NCBI RefSeq assembly: GCF_041276405.1
Contig: NZ_JBGGGT010000001.1
Coordinates: 1,728,501 to 1,792,500 of the forward strand
Direction: 5' to 3'
From: Microvirga sp. TS319
GTDB taxonomy: Bacteria > Pseudomonadota > Alphaproteobacteria > Rhizobiales > Beijerinckiaceae
DNA length: 64,000 nt
Position numbers and translations under genes: made by a program. Each line of letters opens with the position of its first letter. The first letter of the stretch is position 1. Positions 55,921 through 64,000 of this stretch are shown piece by piece. The notes under the pieces are model-generated. The model searched no databases and was not told where the DNA came from. It saw nothing but the letters and a program-made list of their open reading frames with translations.

Positions 55921-57312
55921 ATGAGTCTTGATATCCCTGCACTCTTCCATGCTCACGGAGAGGACCGCTACGACCTGCACATCCGCTATCTCAACGAGCA
56001 GATGGTACGTGTGCTGAAGGTGCTCGGCTACGATGTAAGCTTCCACCGGGCCCAGGGCGCTCATCTGTGGGACCGCGACGACCGGCGCTACCTTGACCTC
56101 CTGTCCGGCTGGGGCGTCTTCGCACTCGGGCGCAATCACAAGGGCGTTCGCGAGGCACTCGTCTCAACGATCGATGGAGAGCTTCCGAACCTCGTGCAGA
56201 TGGACGTCTCGCCACTCGCGGGCCTTCTCGCCGAGCGGCTCCTGTCCCACACACCCTATCTCGACAAGGTGTTCTTCGCCAATTCAGGGGCCGAAGCCGT
56301 CGAGGCCGCCCTCAAGTTCGCCCGCGGCGCCACCGGCCGGCCGGGCATACTCTTCGCTAGTCACGCCTTTCATGGACTCACCTATGGCAGTCTGTCGGTT
56401 ACTGGCGACGAGATGTTCCGAAGAGGTTTCGGGCCGCTCTTGCCGGACTGCGCTGAGATCCCCTTCGACGACCTCGCTGTCCTTGAGCGTGCGCTCGCGT
56501 CGAAGACCATCGCGGCCTTCATCGTCGAGCCTATTCAGGGTAAGGGCGTCAACATGCCCTCCGAGGGCTATCTGAAGGGTGCGGCGGAGCTGTGCCGGCT
56601 CCACGGGGCTCTCTTCGTCGTAGACGAAATTCAAACAGGCCTCGGCCGCACGGGCAAGTTCCTCGCCATCGAGCATTGGGGTGTTGAGCCCGACATGGTG
56701 CTCCTGGCGAAAGCGCTTTCGGGTGGCTACGTGCCGGTTGGAGCTGTGCTGACCCGTCGCTGGATCTTCGACAAGATCTTCGACCGGCTGGACCGAGCAG
56801 TCGTGCACGGCTCGACCTTCTCGAAAAACGACCTCGCCATGGCCGCCGGGCTTGCGACGCTGCATGCCCTCAAGGAGGAGCGGCTGATTGAGAATGCAGC
56901 TGAGAAGGGGACGCGTCTGATGACCGCCTTCGGGCGCATGGCCGAGCGTTACGAATTCGTGAAGAAGGTGCGCGGCAAGGGGTTGATGATAGGACTCGAG
57001 TTCGGCCCACCGCGGTCCCTCAAACTGAAGGCTGCCTGGAGCGCCCTCGAGGCCATGAACCAAGGTTTGTTCTGCCAGCTTATTACGGTTCCCCTGTTTA
57101 AGGAGCACGGCGTCCTGTGCCAGGTAGCGGCCCACGCGAGCCATGTCGTGAAGCTCCTGCCGCCACTCGTTATCGATGAGGGGGACTGCGCCTGGATCGA
57201 GCATGCCTTCGATACCGTGATTGCCGATTCCCACCGCGTCCCAGGTGCCGCATGGTCCCTTGGCAAGACGCTCGCCAGCCACGCGATGAAGGCGAAGGCC
57301 GGCGCTGCGTGA
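55921..57312 (+). CDS. hpnO: Hopanoid aminotransferase HpnO
   Basis: 463-residue PLP-dependent class III aminotransferase. Core motifs: 'FANSGAEAVEAALKFARGAT' (phosphate binding), 'FIVEPIQGKGVNMPSEGYLK', 'FVVDEIQTGLGRTGKF' (Asp for the pyridine nitrogen) and the catalytic Lys in 'LLAKALSGGYVPVGAV'. The N-terminus ('YDLHIRYLNEQMVRVLKVLG') and genome context fit HpnO, which makes aminobacteriohopanetriol from the ribosylhopane-derived aldehyde. GGAG precedes the ATG at 55921; an upstream TTG at 55915 is in frame. It is separated from shc by a repeat and a gene relic. Confidence 0.9.
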   Translation: MSLDIPALFHAHGEDRYDLHIRYLNEQMVRVLKVLGYDVSFHRAQGAHLWDRDDRRYLDLLSGWGVFALGRNHKGVREALVSTIDGELPNLVQMDVSPLAGLLAERLLSHTPYLDKVFFANSGAEAVEAALKFARGATGRPGILFASHAFHGLTYGSLSVTGDEMFRRGFGPLLPDCAEIPFDDLAVLERALASKTIAAFIVEPIQGKGVNMPSEGYLKGAAELCRLHGALFVVDEIQTGLGRTGKFLAIEHWGVEPDMVLLAKALSGGYVPVGAVLTRRWIFDKIFDRLDRAVVHGSTFSKNDLAMAAGLATLHALKEERLIENAAEKGTRLMTAFGRMAERYEFVKKVRGKGLMIGLEFGPPRSLKLKAAWSALEAMNQGLFCQLITVPLFKEHGVLCQVAAHASHVVKLLPPLVIDEGDCAWIEHAFDTVIADSHRVPGAAWSLGKTLASHAMKAKAGAA

Positions 57313-57356
57313 GGGCACGATCGGGCAGCAGCATACCTGCCTGCAGCTTTCTTATG

Positions 57357-57463
57357 CTAGACCATCGGACGCGGGAAGTGAGAACCGGTATTGCGTGAAA
57401 AATGCTCGAGACCATAGACTGACCGCATCGGATGTGAGTTCGGTTTCACATTCGATGCTGTAG
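57357..57463. repeat. Dispersed palindromic repeat, copy 10
   Basis: 'ccatcggacgcgggaagtga' to 'gaaaaatgctcgagaccata', then 'gcatcggatgtgagttcggt' with 'ttcacattcgatgctgta'. Same two-unit structure as copies 3 and 5. Confidence 0.8.
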
Positions 57464-57676
57464 GCAGAGAGGCGAACGATGCTCGGCTCAATCTGGACGG
57501 GTTCTCCGAGCCGCCGCCCCAACGCTGGCTCGACATTCTGCCTCGTAATCGATGCAGGCGCTGCTGGAGGTCAGGAGGTAGTCGGGACTTGCCCTGCCTC
57601 TTTATCGATATGACATAAGGTCGTATGGATTGTATAGTTCATGACCTCCAGCACTGCTTTCAGGAGGAGCAGGCGC

Positions 57677-57830
57677 ATGGCCAGTATAGTGGTGAACGAG
57701 AATGGCTCCCCCCTTGTTGCCAGAAGCCTGTTCTATACAGCCAAGCATATATTGCCACGCTTTTGGCGTAAGACAATGTACGCCGCATATGCGCTCCGCC
57801 GAGCCGTTAACGACATTCCAGATAGCCGAT
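57677..57830 (+). pseudogene. N-terminal relic of a squalene/phytoene synthase (hpnD-like)
   Basis: About 50 codons read 'ARSLFYTAKHILPRFWRKTM' then 'YAAYALRRAVNDIPDS', clearly the N-terminal 'GSSFY.AMR.LP...R.AMYAIYAFCRAVDDIADS' of HpnC/HpnD-type synthases. The first Asp-rich motif DD..D is damaged (VNDIPD) and the frame then runs into unrelated sequence. It sits just upstream of shc, where squalene-synthesis genes lie in related genomes. The remaining DNA of 57464-58113 shows nothing else that I can identify. Confidence 0.7.
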
Positions 57831-58113
57831 CATATCGCGCCAGTCACCCCAGACAGCTTCGAGCACCGCGAACATGCGCCCGCCACTCCGGAATCGGGCA
57901 TATCTGCATCCAACTGTTCGATACAGCATCCATTCATTTCCAAGCGGAGACTGTCCACGCTGGGCATTCGCGTCTCGTGAAGGCAATGTTAGCATATGGG
58001 CCAGTTTGATTGACAGCCTCATCCAATACTTCGCCTCGAGATAGGCGTTTGATCCAAGCACACTCAACTGTTGTGAATGCAAGGACTCTTGCTCGAAGGA
58101 CATGGAGTATTGA

Positions 58114-60090
58114 ATGACTCAAGTTAGTCCTAGTCGAATTGAACTATCAACCGATGTGATTGAGACGAACATCCAAGCTGCCAGCCGTGCGCTTATCGCA
58201 TGTGCGCAGGCCGACGGTCATTGGAGATTTGAGCTTGAGGCTGATGCAACAATTCCTGCCGAGTATATCCTACTAAGGCATTATCTTGGGGACCCCGCAG
58301 AAGGTGACATTGAAGAAAAGATCGCCGCGTACCTGCGCCGCATACAGATTAAGAATAATGGCTGGCCTCTCTACCATGACGGATCGTTCGACTTAAGCGC
58401 AAGCGTCAAGGCATACTTTGCCCTTAAGATGATTGGAGACCCGCCTGACGCTCCGCATATGCGTTGGGCTCGTGATGTAATTCTCGCTCATGGCGGCGCC
58501 GTAAAGAGCAATGTATTCACGCGGACATTGTTAGCACTTTATGGCGAGATTCCCTGGCGCATGGTCCCGGTCATGCCAATTGAGATTATGCTTCTCCCGC
58601 GCTGGTTCCCCGTACATGTCCTGAAGATATCCTATTGGGCACGCACGGTCCTCGTCCCGCTCATGGTCCTGCAGGCTTTGAAACCAAAGGCACGTAACCT
58701 GCGTGGCATCGGTGTCCAGGAGCTTTTCAAGGCTCCGACAGGTAGCGAGCGCAGCTGGCCAGCGGGCCCGCGTCAGAAGTCGCTCTGGGCGGGTTTCTTC
58801 GAAGCGACAGATAGTATCCTTCATCGAGCGGAGACTGTCTTTCCGAAAGGTACGCGCCAGCGTGCGATCGAGGCCGCAGTAGCATTCGTCGAAGAACGCC
58901 TGAACGGCTGTAGTGGGTTCGGGGCTATATTCCCGGCTATGGTCAATGTCCTGATGATGTACGACGCTCTAGGGTATCCAGGAGATCATCCATCCGTCAT
59001 CGCGGCGCGGGAGGCAGTTGAGGCCTTGCTCGTCGTGAAGGACAATGAAGCCTATTGCCAGCCATGCCTCTCGCCCGTGTGGGATACCGCACTATGTTGC
59101 CAGACGCTCCTCGAAGTTGGAGACGATGAAGCGGAGCAGTGCGCAAAGAAGAGTCTTACTTGGTTAAGGCAGCGCCAGATCCTTGATGTAGCGGGAGATT
59201 GGGCCATGATCCGCCCCGACCTGCGCCCTGGCGGCTGGGCATTCCAATATGCCAATCCTCACTACCCCGATGTCGATGACACTGCAGTGGTCGTCATGGC
59301 GATGCATCGCGCGCGATCTCAGTCGGCTCCGCAGGATGCCAACGCCTATGACGAGCCCATTGCCCGCGGCCGCGATTGGGTTATAGGGCTGCAGAGCCAA
59401 AATGGGGGCTGGGGCGCCTTCGACGCCGATAACACTTACAGTTATCTCAATCACATTCCCTTTGCCGACCATGGAGCGCTTCTTGATCCACCGACCGCCG
59501 ATGTGACGGCTCGATGTGTATCTATGCTCGCCCAACTTGGCGAGAGATCCGAAAGAGACTCGCCACTGGCTCACGGCATTGCGTATCTCCTTGCAGAGCA
59601 GGAGGACGATGGGAGCTGGTTCGGCCGTTGGGGCATGAACTATATTTACGGGACCTGGTCTGCTCTCTGTGCCCTGCGCGCAGCAAAAGTGGATCCACGT
59701 TCAGACCCCATCCGAAGAGCCGCAGAATGGCTCGTACGAATCCAGAATCCCGACGGAGGTTGGGGTGAGGATGGCGAGAGCTATCGTCTCGATTACCGGG
59801 TTCACCGGCCTGCATCGAGTAGAGCATCTCAGACGGCTTGGGCTCTCCTTGGCCTTATGGCCGCCGGGGAGGTCACGCACCCTTCTGTTGAGAGCGGCAT
59901 CGAGTATCTCTGCAGCACGCAAGATCGAGATGGTTTTTGGCCCGAAGAACATTTCACGGCCACGGGTTTCCCAAGGGTCTTCTACTTGCGTTATCATGGT
60001 TACCCTAGGCTCTTCCCGCTTTGGGCGCTTGCGCGCTATCGGAACCTGAAGCAGGGTCTCTATGATACAACCGACCGAGTCGGAATGTGA
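58114..60090 (+). CDS. shc: Squalene-hopene cyclase
   Basis: 658 residues, full length. Cyclises squalene to hopene and hopanol at the membrane face. The catalytic Asp motif DVDD is at residues 386-389 ('PDVDDTAVV'). Several QW repeats are visible, such as 'QSQNGGWGAFDADN', 'QEDDGSWFGRWG', 'IQNPDGGWGEDGESY' and the C-terminal 'QDRDGFWPEEHFTATGFPRV'. Base composition is lower in GC than upstream genes (31 of 60 bases in 58141-58200). Its stop overlaps the hpnG start (GTGA), so the two are coupled. Squalene must be made by genes elsewhere, since only an hpnD relic is present here. Confidence 0.97.
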   Translation: MTQVSPSRIELSTDVIETNIQAASRALIACAQADGHWRFELEADATIPAEYILLRHYLGDPAEGDIEEKIAAYLRRIQIKNNGWPLYHDGSFDLSASVKAYFALKMIGDPPDAPHMRWARDVILAHGGAVKSNVFTRTLLALYGEIPWRMVPVMPIEIMLLPRWFPVHVLKISYWARTVLVPLMVLQALKPKARNLRGIGVQELFKAPTGSERSWPAGPRQKSLWAGFFEATDSILHRAETVFPKGTRQRAIEAAVAFVEERLNGCSGFGAIFPAMVNVLMMYDALGYPGDHPSVIAAREAVEALLVVKDNEAYCQPCLSPVWDTALCCQTLLEVGDDEAEQCAKKSLTWLRQRQILDVAGDWAMIRPDLRPGGWAFQYANPHYPDVDDTAVVVMAMHRARSQSAPQDANAYDEPIARGRDWVIGLQSQNGGWGAFDADNTYSYLNHIPFADHGALLDPPTADVTARCVSMLAQLGERSERDSPLAHGIAYLLAEQEDDGSWFGRWGMNYIYGTWSALCALRAAKVDPRSDPIRRAAEWLVRIQNPDGGWGEDGESYRLDYRVHRPASSRASQTAWALLGLMAAGEVTHPSVESGIEYLCSTQDRDGFWPEEHFTATGFPRVFYLRYHGYPRLFPLWALARYRNLKQGLYDTTDRVGM

Positions 60091-60797
60091 GCTCCAGAAT
60101 GCCGCTCCTGATCGTGACCGGACTTGCCTATGAAGCGCGCATGATCGCGGGACCCGACCTCGTCACGATCTGCTCAGGAGGGTCGCCGGAACGGCTGCGC
60201 CATAAGCTTAGCCGACATACTCCTGCGTATAGGGCTGTGGTCAGCTTCGGGATTGCCGGCGGTCTTGATCCAAGCCTCTCGCCCGGCGATGTCGTTCTCG
60301 CTCAAGGTATTGTGAACGGAAAAGTGCGATGGCTCTCGCACCCTGGCCTCACCCAGGACTGGGTTCAAAGGTTGTCAGTAAGGGGCCAGAATGTCGTCGA
60401 GGCCGAGATTGCAGGGGTTGAAGACACGGTCCGGACTCCTGTCGCAAAAGCGGCACTTCGCTCCGCCACAGGCGCCGCTGCGGTCGATATGGAGTCCCAT
60501 GTCGCAGCCGAATTCGCGGCCGTCTGCGGAGTTCCGTTTGCAGCCATTCGAGTGATCTGTGACGCCGCGAACCACTCACTTCCGCCATTTGTCGGTGACG
60601 CGCTGGATGCCGACGGGCTCCTGGATTGGCAGTATATCCTTCGCGGAGTCATGCGGCAGCCTATCCAGATCGCGTTGCTGGCGCGTCTTGCCCTCGCTTC
60701 ATCGGCAGCCCTCGCAGGCCTACGTCACTGTCGGCCCCTTCTCGGACCCAATCTTGAGGTCGGCAATCTCGCCCAGCCTTTCAGTGACATTTCGTGA
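60087..60797 (+). CDS. hpnG: Hopanoid phosphorylase HpnG
   Basis: 236 residues, nucleoside-phosphorylase fold ('VVSFGIAGGLDPSLSPGDVV' near 50-70, and 'AAAVDMESHVAAEFAAVCGV' carrying the conserved Met-Glu pair for ribose binding). Removes adenine from adenosylhopane to give ribosylhopane (or its phosphate). The GTG at 60087 overlaps the shc stop; an ATG at 60099 is an alternative. Its last 78 bases overlap, tail to tail, the end of hpnH on the other strand. Confidence 0.93.
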   Translation: MSSRMPLLIVTGLAYEARMIAGPDLVTICSGGSPERLRHKLSRHTPAYRAVVSFGIAGGLDPSLSPGDVVLAQGIVNGKVRWLSHPGLTQDWVQRLSVRGQNVVEAEIAGVEDTVRTPVAKAALRSATGAAAVDMESHVAAEFAAVCGVPFAAIRVICDAANHSLPPFVGDALDADGLLDWQYILRGVMRQPIQIALLARLALASSAALAGLRHCRPLLGPNLEVGNLAQPFSDIS

Positions 60798-61868
60798 GTA
60801 CGTAAACTGCGCCGGACGTTGTTGGCCCAGCGGGATATCCGGCACCATCGGGCCGCGCGTTGTCACTCCCTGCCAAGCGACTCGAGCCGCCTTCCAGGGC
60901 CGCCGAACCGCGTCCCTGACCGCCGATGCCTCATAGCCTGAGTGGACCATGCAGTCGGCGCATTTCTCATAGTGGCCCGTACCGTAGGCCTCCCAATCCG
61001 TTTCCTCCATCAACTCCCGGTAGGTCTTGGCGTAACCCTCGCCCAGGAGGTAGCATGGGCGCTGCCATCCAAAAATCGTTCGGGTGGGATTCCCCCATGG
61101 CGTACAATGATAGGCTTGGTTTCCAGCCAAGAAATCGAGGAAGAGCGCCGATTGGTTGAACACCCACCGCTTACCACCTTGGTCAAGACGGAAGATGCTC
61201 CGAAAGAGCTCCTTGGTGGCTTTTCGGTTGAGGAAATGCTGCTGGTCAGGAGCTCGTTCATAGGCGTATCCGGGCGAGACGGTGATCCCGTTCACACCAA
61301 GCTCCATGACCGTGTCAAAAAAGCGAGCGACTCGCTCTGGATCTGTACCCTTGAACAAGGTGCAGTTGATCGTTACCCGGAATCCTTTCGCTCGGGCCAG
61401 CTTGATTGCAGCAACAGCACGATCGTAGACGCCTGGCTGACACACGGACCGGTCGTGCATGCCCTTGTCGCCATCCAAGTGAATGGACCAGGTGAAGTAT
61501 GGGCTTGGTTGATACTGATGAATTTTCTTTTCCAGCAAGAGCGCATTGGTGCAGATGATCACGAACTTACGCCGCGTGACAGCACCCTCGACAATCTGCG
61601 GAAGTTCTTTATGCAGGAGCGGTTCGCCACCTGCAAGGACGACGACTGGGGCGCCACATTCGTCTATTGCACCGAGGCAGTCCTCCAATGACAAGCGCCT
61701 GTTCAGGATCGGATCCGGATAGTCGATCTTGCCGCACCCTGCACAGGACAGATTGCACCGGAACAGAGGCTCCAGCATCAACACGAGTGGATAATGCCTT
61801 CGGCCCAGGAGATGTTGGCGAACCACATAGCCACCGATACGAAGAATTTGACGGAAGGGGATACCCAC
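60720..61868 (-). CDS. hpnH: Hopanoid radical-SAM enzyme HpnH (adenosylhopane synthase)
   Basis: 382-residue radical SAM protein with the cluster motif C38-x3-C42-x2-C45 in LFRCNLSCAGCGKIDYP. Joins adenosine (from SAM) to diploptene to make adenosylhopane, the first C35 hopanoid. Family blocks 'VVVLAGGEPLLHKELPQIV' (GGE motif binding SAM) and 'YFTWSIHLDGDKGMHDRSVC' are intact. Unusually it does not follow shc and hpnG on the same strand: it lies downstream of ispH (48-base gap) and converges on hpnG with an overlap. Confidence 0.95.
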   Translation of the reverse strand: MGIPFRQILRIGGYVVRQHLLGRRHYPLVLMLEPLFRCNLSCAGCGKIDYPDPILNRRLSLEDCLGAIDECGAPVVVLAGGEPLLHKELPQIVEGAVTRRKFVIICTNALLLEKKIHQYQPSPYFTWSIHLDGDKGMHDRSVCQPGVYDRAVAAIKLARAKGFRVTINCTLFKGTDPERVARFFDTVMELGVNGITVSPGYAYERAPDQQHFLNRKATKELFRSIFRLDQGGKRWVFNQSALFLDFLAGNQAYHCTPWGNPTRTIFGWQRPCYLLGEGYAKTYRELMEETDWEAYGTGHYEKCADCMVHSGYEASAVRDAVRRPWKAARVAWQGVTTRGPMVPDIPLGQQRPAQFTYSRNVTERLGEIADLKIGSEKGPTVT

Positions 61869-61916
61869 GAGCAGATCCTTGTCCTGGCGAAGTGCAGCAC
61901 TTCGATCCTACTGATC

Positions 61917-62843
61917 TCAGGTAGTCGACAGTTCAGCAGGTAGGCGAAAGTTGATATTCTCTTCGATGCCCGGAAGCATGGAGATCTCGACCGGATACCT
62001 TCGGGACAGGGCATCGATAACCCTATCGATAAGCATTTCAGGTGCCGATGCACCGGCAGTCAACCCGACGACCTCGACCTTGAGCAGCCATTTGTCGTCA
62101 ATGTCTGTCTCGTCTCCGATAAGATAACTGGGTATGCCCGCCTCCTCACCAATTTCTCGCAGACGATTAGAATTGGAACTGTTGCGAGCGCCGACAACCA
62201 ATAGGAGGTCGCACATCTGACAGAGTTGCCGGACGGCCGTCTGACGGTTCTGCGTTGCGTAGCAGATGTCTCGAGTCTCGGGCCCGACGACCTCATGAAA
62301 GCGCCGCTCCAGAGCCGCAATAATCGACCGGGTATCGTCTACGCTGAGGGTCGTCTGGGTTACATAAGCGATGCGCGTCTCAGCTGGCAGATTAAGCGCG
62401 TCCACATCCGCCTCGGTTTGCACCAGATGAACGTTGCCATCAATTTGCCCTAATGTGCCTTCGACTTCCGGATGCCCGGCATGGCCGATGAGCACGAGCA
62501 CCCGACCTTGCGCCACATAGCGCTGGGCTTGGTGATGAACTTTGGTGACAAGCGGACATGTCGCATTCAGCGCGGGCAGATTTCTTGCGTGAGCCTCTGC
62601 GACGACTGCACGAGATACGCCATGCGCACTGAAGATCACAACGGCCCCGTCCGGCACCTCACTGAGGTCTTCAACAAAGCGCGCGCCCTTCTTTTCCAGA
62701 CCTTGAACCACATGCCGGTTGTGAACAATCTCATGCCGGACATAGATGGGAGCGCCATACTTGGCGAGGGCACGCTCTACGATTTCAATTGCACGAATAA
62801 CGCCAGCACAGAAACCACGGGGCCGAGCGAGGATAACTTTCAT
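61917..62843 (-). CDS. ispH: 4-hydroxy-3-methylbut-2-enyl diphosphate reductase
   Basis: 308 residues; last step of the MEP isoprenoid pathway. The [4Fe-4S] cysteines are at Cys12 ('[17 protein letters not shown]'), in '[18 protein letters not shown]' and in the third region '[20 protein letters not shown]'. The active-site Glu region '[11 protein letters not shown]' is intact. Located upstream of hpnH and downstream of dxs on the same strand, linking precursor supply to hopanoid synthesis. Confidence 0.97.
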   Translation of the reverse strand: MKVILARPRGFCAGVIRAIEIVERALAKYGAPIYVRHEIVHNRHVVQGLEKKGARFVEDLSEVPDGAVVIFSAHGVSRAVVAEAHARNLPALNATCPLVTKVHHQAQRYVAQGRVLVLIGHAGHPEVEGTLGQIDGNVHLVQTEADVDALNLPAETRIAYVTQTTLSVDDTRSIIAALERRFHEVVGPETRDICYATQNRQTAVRQLCQMCDLLLVVGARNSSNSNRLREIGEEAGIPSYLIGDETDIDDKWLLKVEVVGLTAGASAPEMLIDRVIDALSRRYPVEISMLPGIEENINFRLPAELSTT

Positions 62844-63729
62844 ATCCTATCCTCTTATGCACACGTTATGCAAAAGCCACGTTGAAGTCTCTACCTCGGG
62901 ATGTGGCTCTTAAACTATCGCCAATTGCGGCGTTCTCGCACAACGATAATAACATCAATCTAGAGATATACTACTACGGTCCAATATTCTGTTCGGAGAC
63001 ATCCTCAAGCTCATCGAGGAAATACCTGAGCAATATACATTCAGCAGTGATGGTCACATCACCGTCGAGTTCAAGGCGCCTGCATCCATTGAATAGTCCC
63101 GCTGGCGCAAAGCACCGTTTGCCCCGGCAATCATGACTTCAAGATCGCTCGGTTCGACCCCCTATTGCGCGAACGAGGTAACGTGGAACACCCTCACTGA
63201 GGTATGCATGCCGCTTTGTATCCGGCTCCGCGTGAGCCCCTAGCGCCGAAGGAATCGTTGCACCCGAGCGAACAGCAACCTTGCTCGTTGCCGACAAGCT
63301 TGTCATCGTGCAGTCGCCTGACAGAGACAAGTTTCGATGGTGGGTTCGTATTCGAAGCCATTGCCCACTCTGGTTTCGAGTTTCAGCGGGGGCCCCTCGT
63401 TGCCCCTTGAGGATCCGCCACGCCGCCTGGTCGGCGTTGCTGATCACAATTGAGAGACGACGCGAGTAGCGCATTGTGCGGACCCTTCGGATCCGCTCAA
63501 GCGATGCGCTCCTCAAGTCTATGATCTTGAGCATCCCCTTACGCAACACCGGCTCCCGCTTTTGCGTTCGATGCTCTAGGAAACATCCCTGTCGCTGAAC
63601 GAGACAAACGCAGGCAGCGCGGAGCCCACGTCGTGGTGATTCAGTCCCTGATGTAGGGCCAGTGACTTCCACGCCCATTTAACCTGGCCAGAAGGACATC
63701 ATCTCCCAGCACCGCATTGGCATCGACCA
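62844..63729. other. 886-bp stretch with no intact gene
   Basis: Contains a dispersed repeat at 63470-63579. A short plus-strand frame ending at 63096 reads 'DILKLIEEIPEQYTFSSDGH', then ITVEFKAPASIE and a stop. It looks protein-like but has no start codon or homologue I can name, and may be a gene remnant. Confidence 0.4.
63470..63579. repeat. Dispersed palindromic repeat, copy 11
   Basis: 'gcgcattgtgcggacccttc' to 'caagcgatgcgctc', then 'gagcatccccttacgcaaca' to 'tttgcgttcgatgctctag'. Confidence 0.75.
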
Positions 63730-64000
63730 TTACCCTCGCTTTCGGTCCCGATGCACACCCAGACCGATACTCTGCAGCTTCTGTTCCTGCGCCGCTCCCA
63801 ACGCCTCGAAGACCTTGGTGACGATTCCTGCGGCGTCGAGGCCGGCCTTGGCGTACATGCGCTCGGGCTTGTCGTGGTCCTGGTAGAGGTCGGGCAGCAC
63901 CAGGGTGCGCACCTTCAGGCGGCCGCGATCGAGCGCGCCCTGCTCGGCGAGCAGCTGCAGCACGAAGGCGCCGAAGCCGCCCATCGCGCCCTCCTCCACG
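63730..64000 (-). CDS. dxs: 1-deoxy-D-xylulose-5-phosphate synthase, C-terminal end
   Basis: The last 90 residues or so of Dxs; the gene continues past the right edge. The ending is diagnostic: '[20 protein letters not shown]', '[20 protein letters not shown]' and '[20 protein letters not shown]'. This is the transketolase C-terminal domain that closes the active site. It makes DXP from pyruvate and glyceraldehyde-3-phosphate, the first step of the MEP pathway that IspH completes. The tail after the last helix is slightly extended ('[18 protein letters not shown]'). Confidence 0.96.
   Translation of the reverse strand, partial: VEEGAMGGFGAFVLQLLAEQGALDRGRLKVRTLVLPDLYQDHDKPERMYAKAGLDAAGIVTKVFEALGAAQEQKLQSIGLGVHRDRKRG

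Noticed and set aside
57807..58103. Minus-strand frame upstream of shc
   Set aside because: No start context and no recognisable pattern; it lies across the hpnD relic remains.
62882..63136. 84-residue plus-strand frame after ispH
   Set aside because: Ser-rich random composition; a different frame in the same DNA looks more protein-like but has no start.

Overview
The window looks like chromosomal DNA of a GC-rich alphaproteobacterium of the Hyphomicrobiales, most likely a relative of Microvirga/Methylobacteriaceae. This is inferred from the hopanoid genes (shc, hpnG, hpnH, hpnO beside ispH and dxs), the MFS-cyoABCD-SURF1 order, the tandem-domain UspA, and a family of about a dozen dispersed palindromic repeats lying only between genes. 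No rRNA, tRNA, CRISPR array or intact insertion sequence was seen.

Layout. 0-3.3 kb: a chemotaxis pair on the minus strand (a multi-domain CheW cut by the window edge, and a soluble receptor with two signalling tips). 3.7-4.7 kb: a YeiH-type transporter. 6-8.1 kb: three consecutive small secreted Ser/Gly/Asn/Thr-rich proteins of unknown function. 9.3-14 kb: an aconitase, an orphan tricarboxylate-binding protein and a GntR regulator. 14.3-19.9 kb: UspA, a patatin with a GntP permease, and an ArsR/SRPBCC pair with a nested palindromic operator. 20-28.2 kb: mixed transporters (ABC exporter, TauE, MFS, EamA), a TTC38-like TPR protein and an AraC regulator. 28.3-32.4 kb: a metal-chelate ABC importer operon with a methyltransferase. 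33.4-39.9 kb: an MFS gene, the cytochrome bo3-type quinol oxidase operon and a SURF1 protein.

The most unusual region is 41.1-50.6 kb. A type I secretion ABC protein and its membrane-fusion partner sit with three extremely acidic proteins built of alternating Asp and a small or hydrophobic residue. In the smallest, every second residue from 8 to 58 is Asp, and it has no basic residue, Gly or Pro. The same block carries a secreted alpha/beta hydrolase, a TAXI-type lipoprotein and a divergent LuxR-type regulator whose receiver domain has lost its phospho-acceptor. None of the acidic proteins has an export signal for Sec or RTX repeats, so I propose they are unusual substrates of this exporter. 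Two degraded IS6-like transposase 3' ends in the same orientation flank the block at 39.9 and 50.9 kb, which suggests it arrived or was rearranged as a unit.

51-64 kb: an RND efflux pump with its adaptor, a DUF2147 protein, then hopanoid genes. hpnO, shc and hpnG lie on the plus strand; ispH and hpnH lie on the minus strand, with hpnH converging on and overlapping hpnG. A broken N-terminal fragment of a squalene/phytoene synthase (hpnD-like) lies just before shc, so the squalene-making genes were probably once here and were lost. The C-terminus of dxs closes the window. Dxs and IspH make isoprenoid precursors, Shc cyclises squalene, and HpnH, HpnG and HpnO build the C35 side chain.
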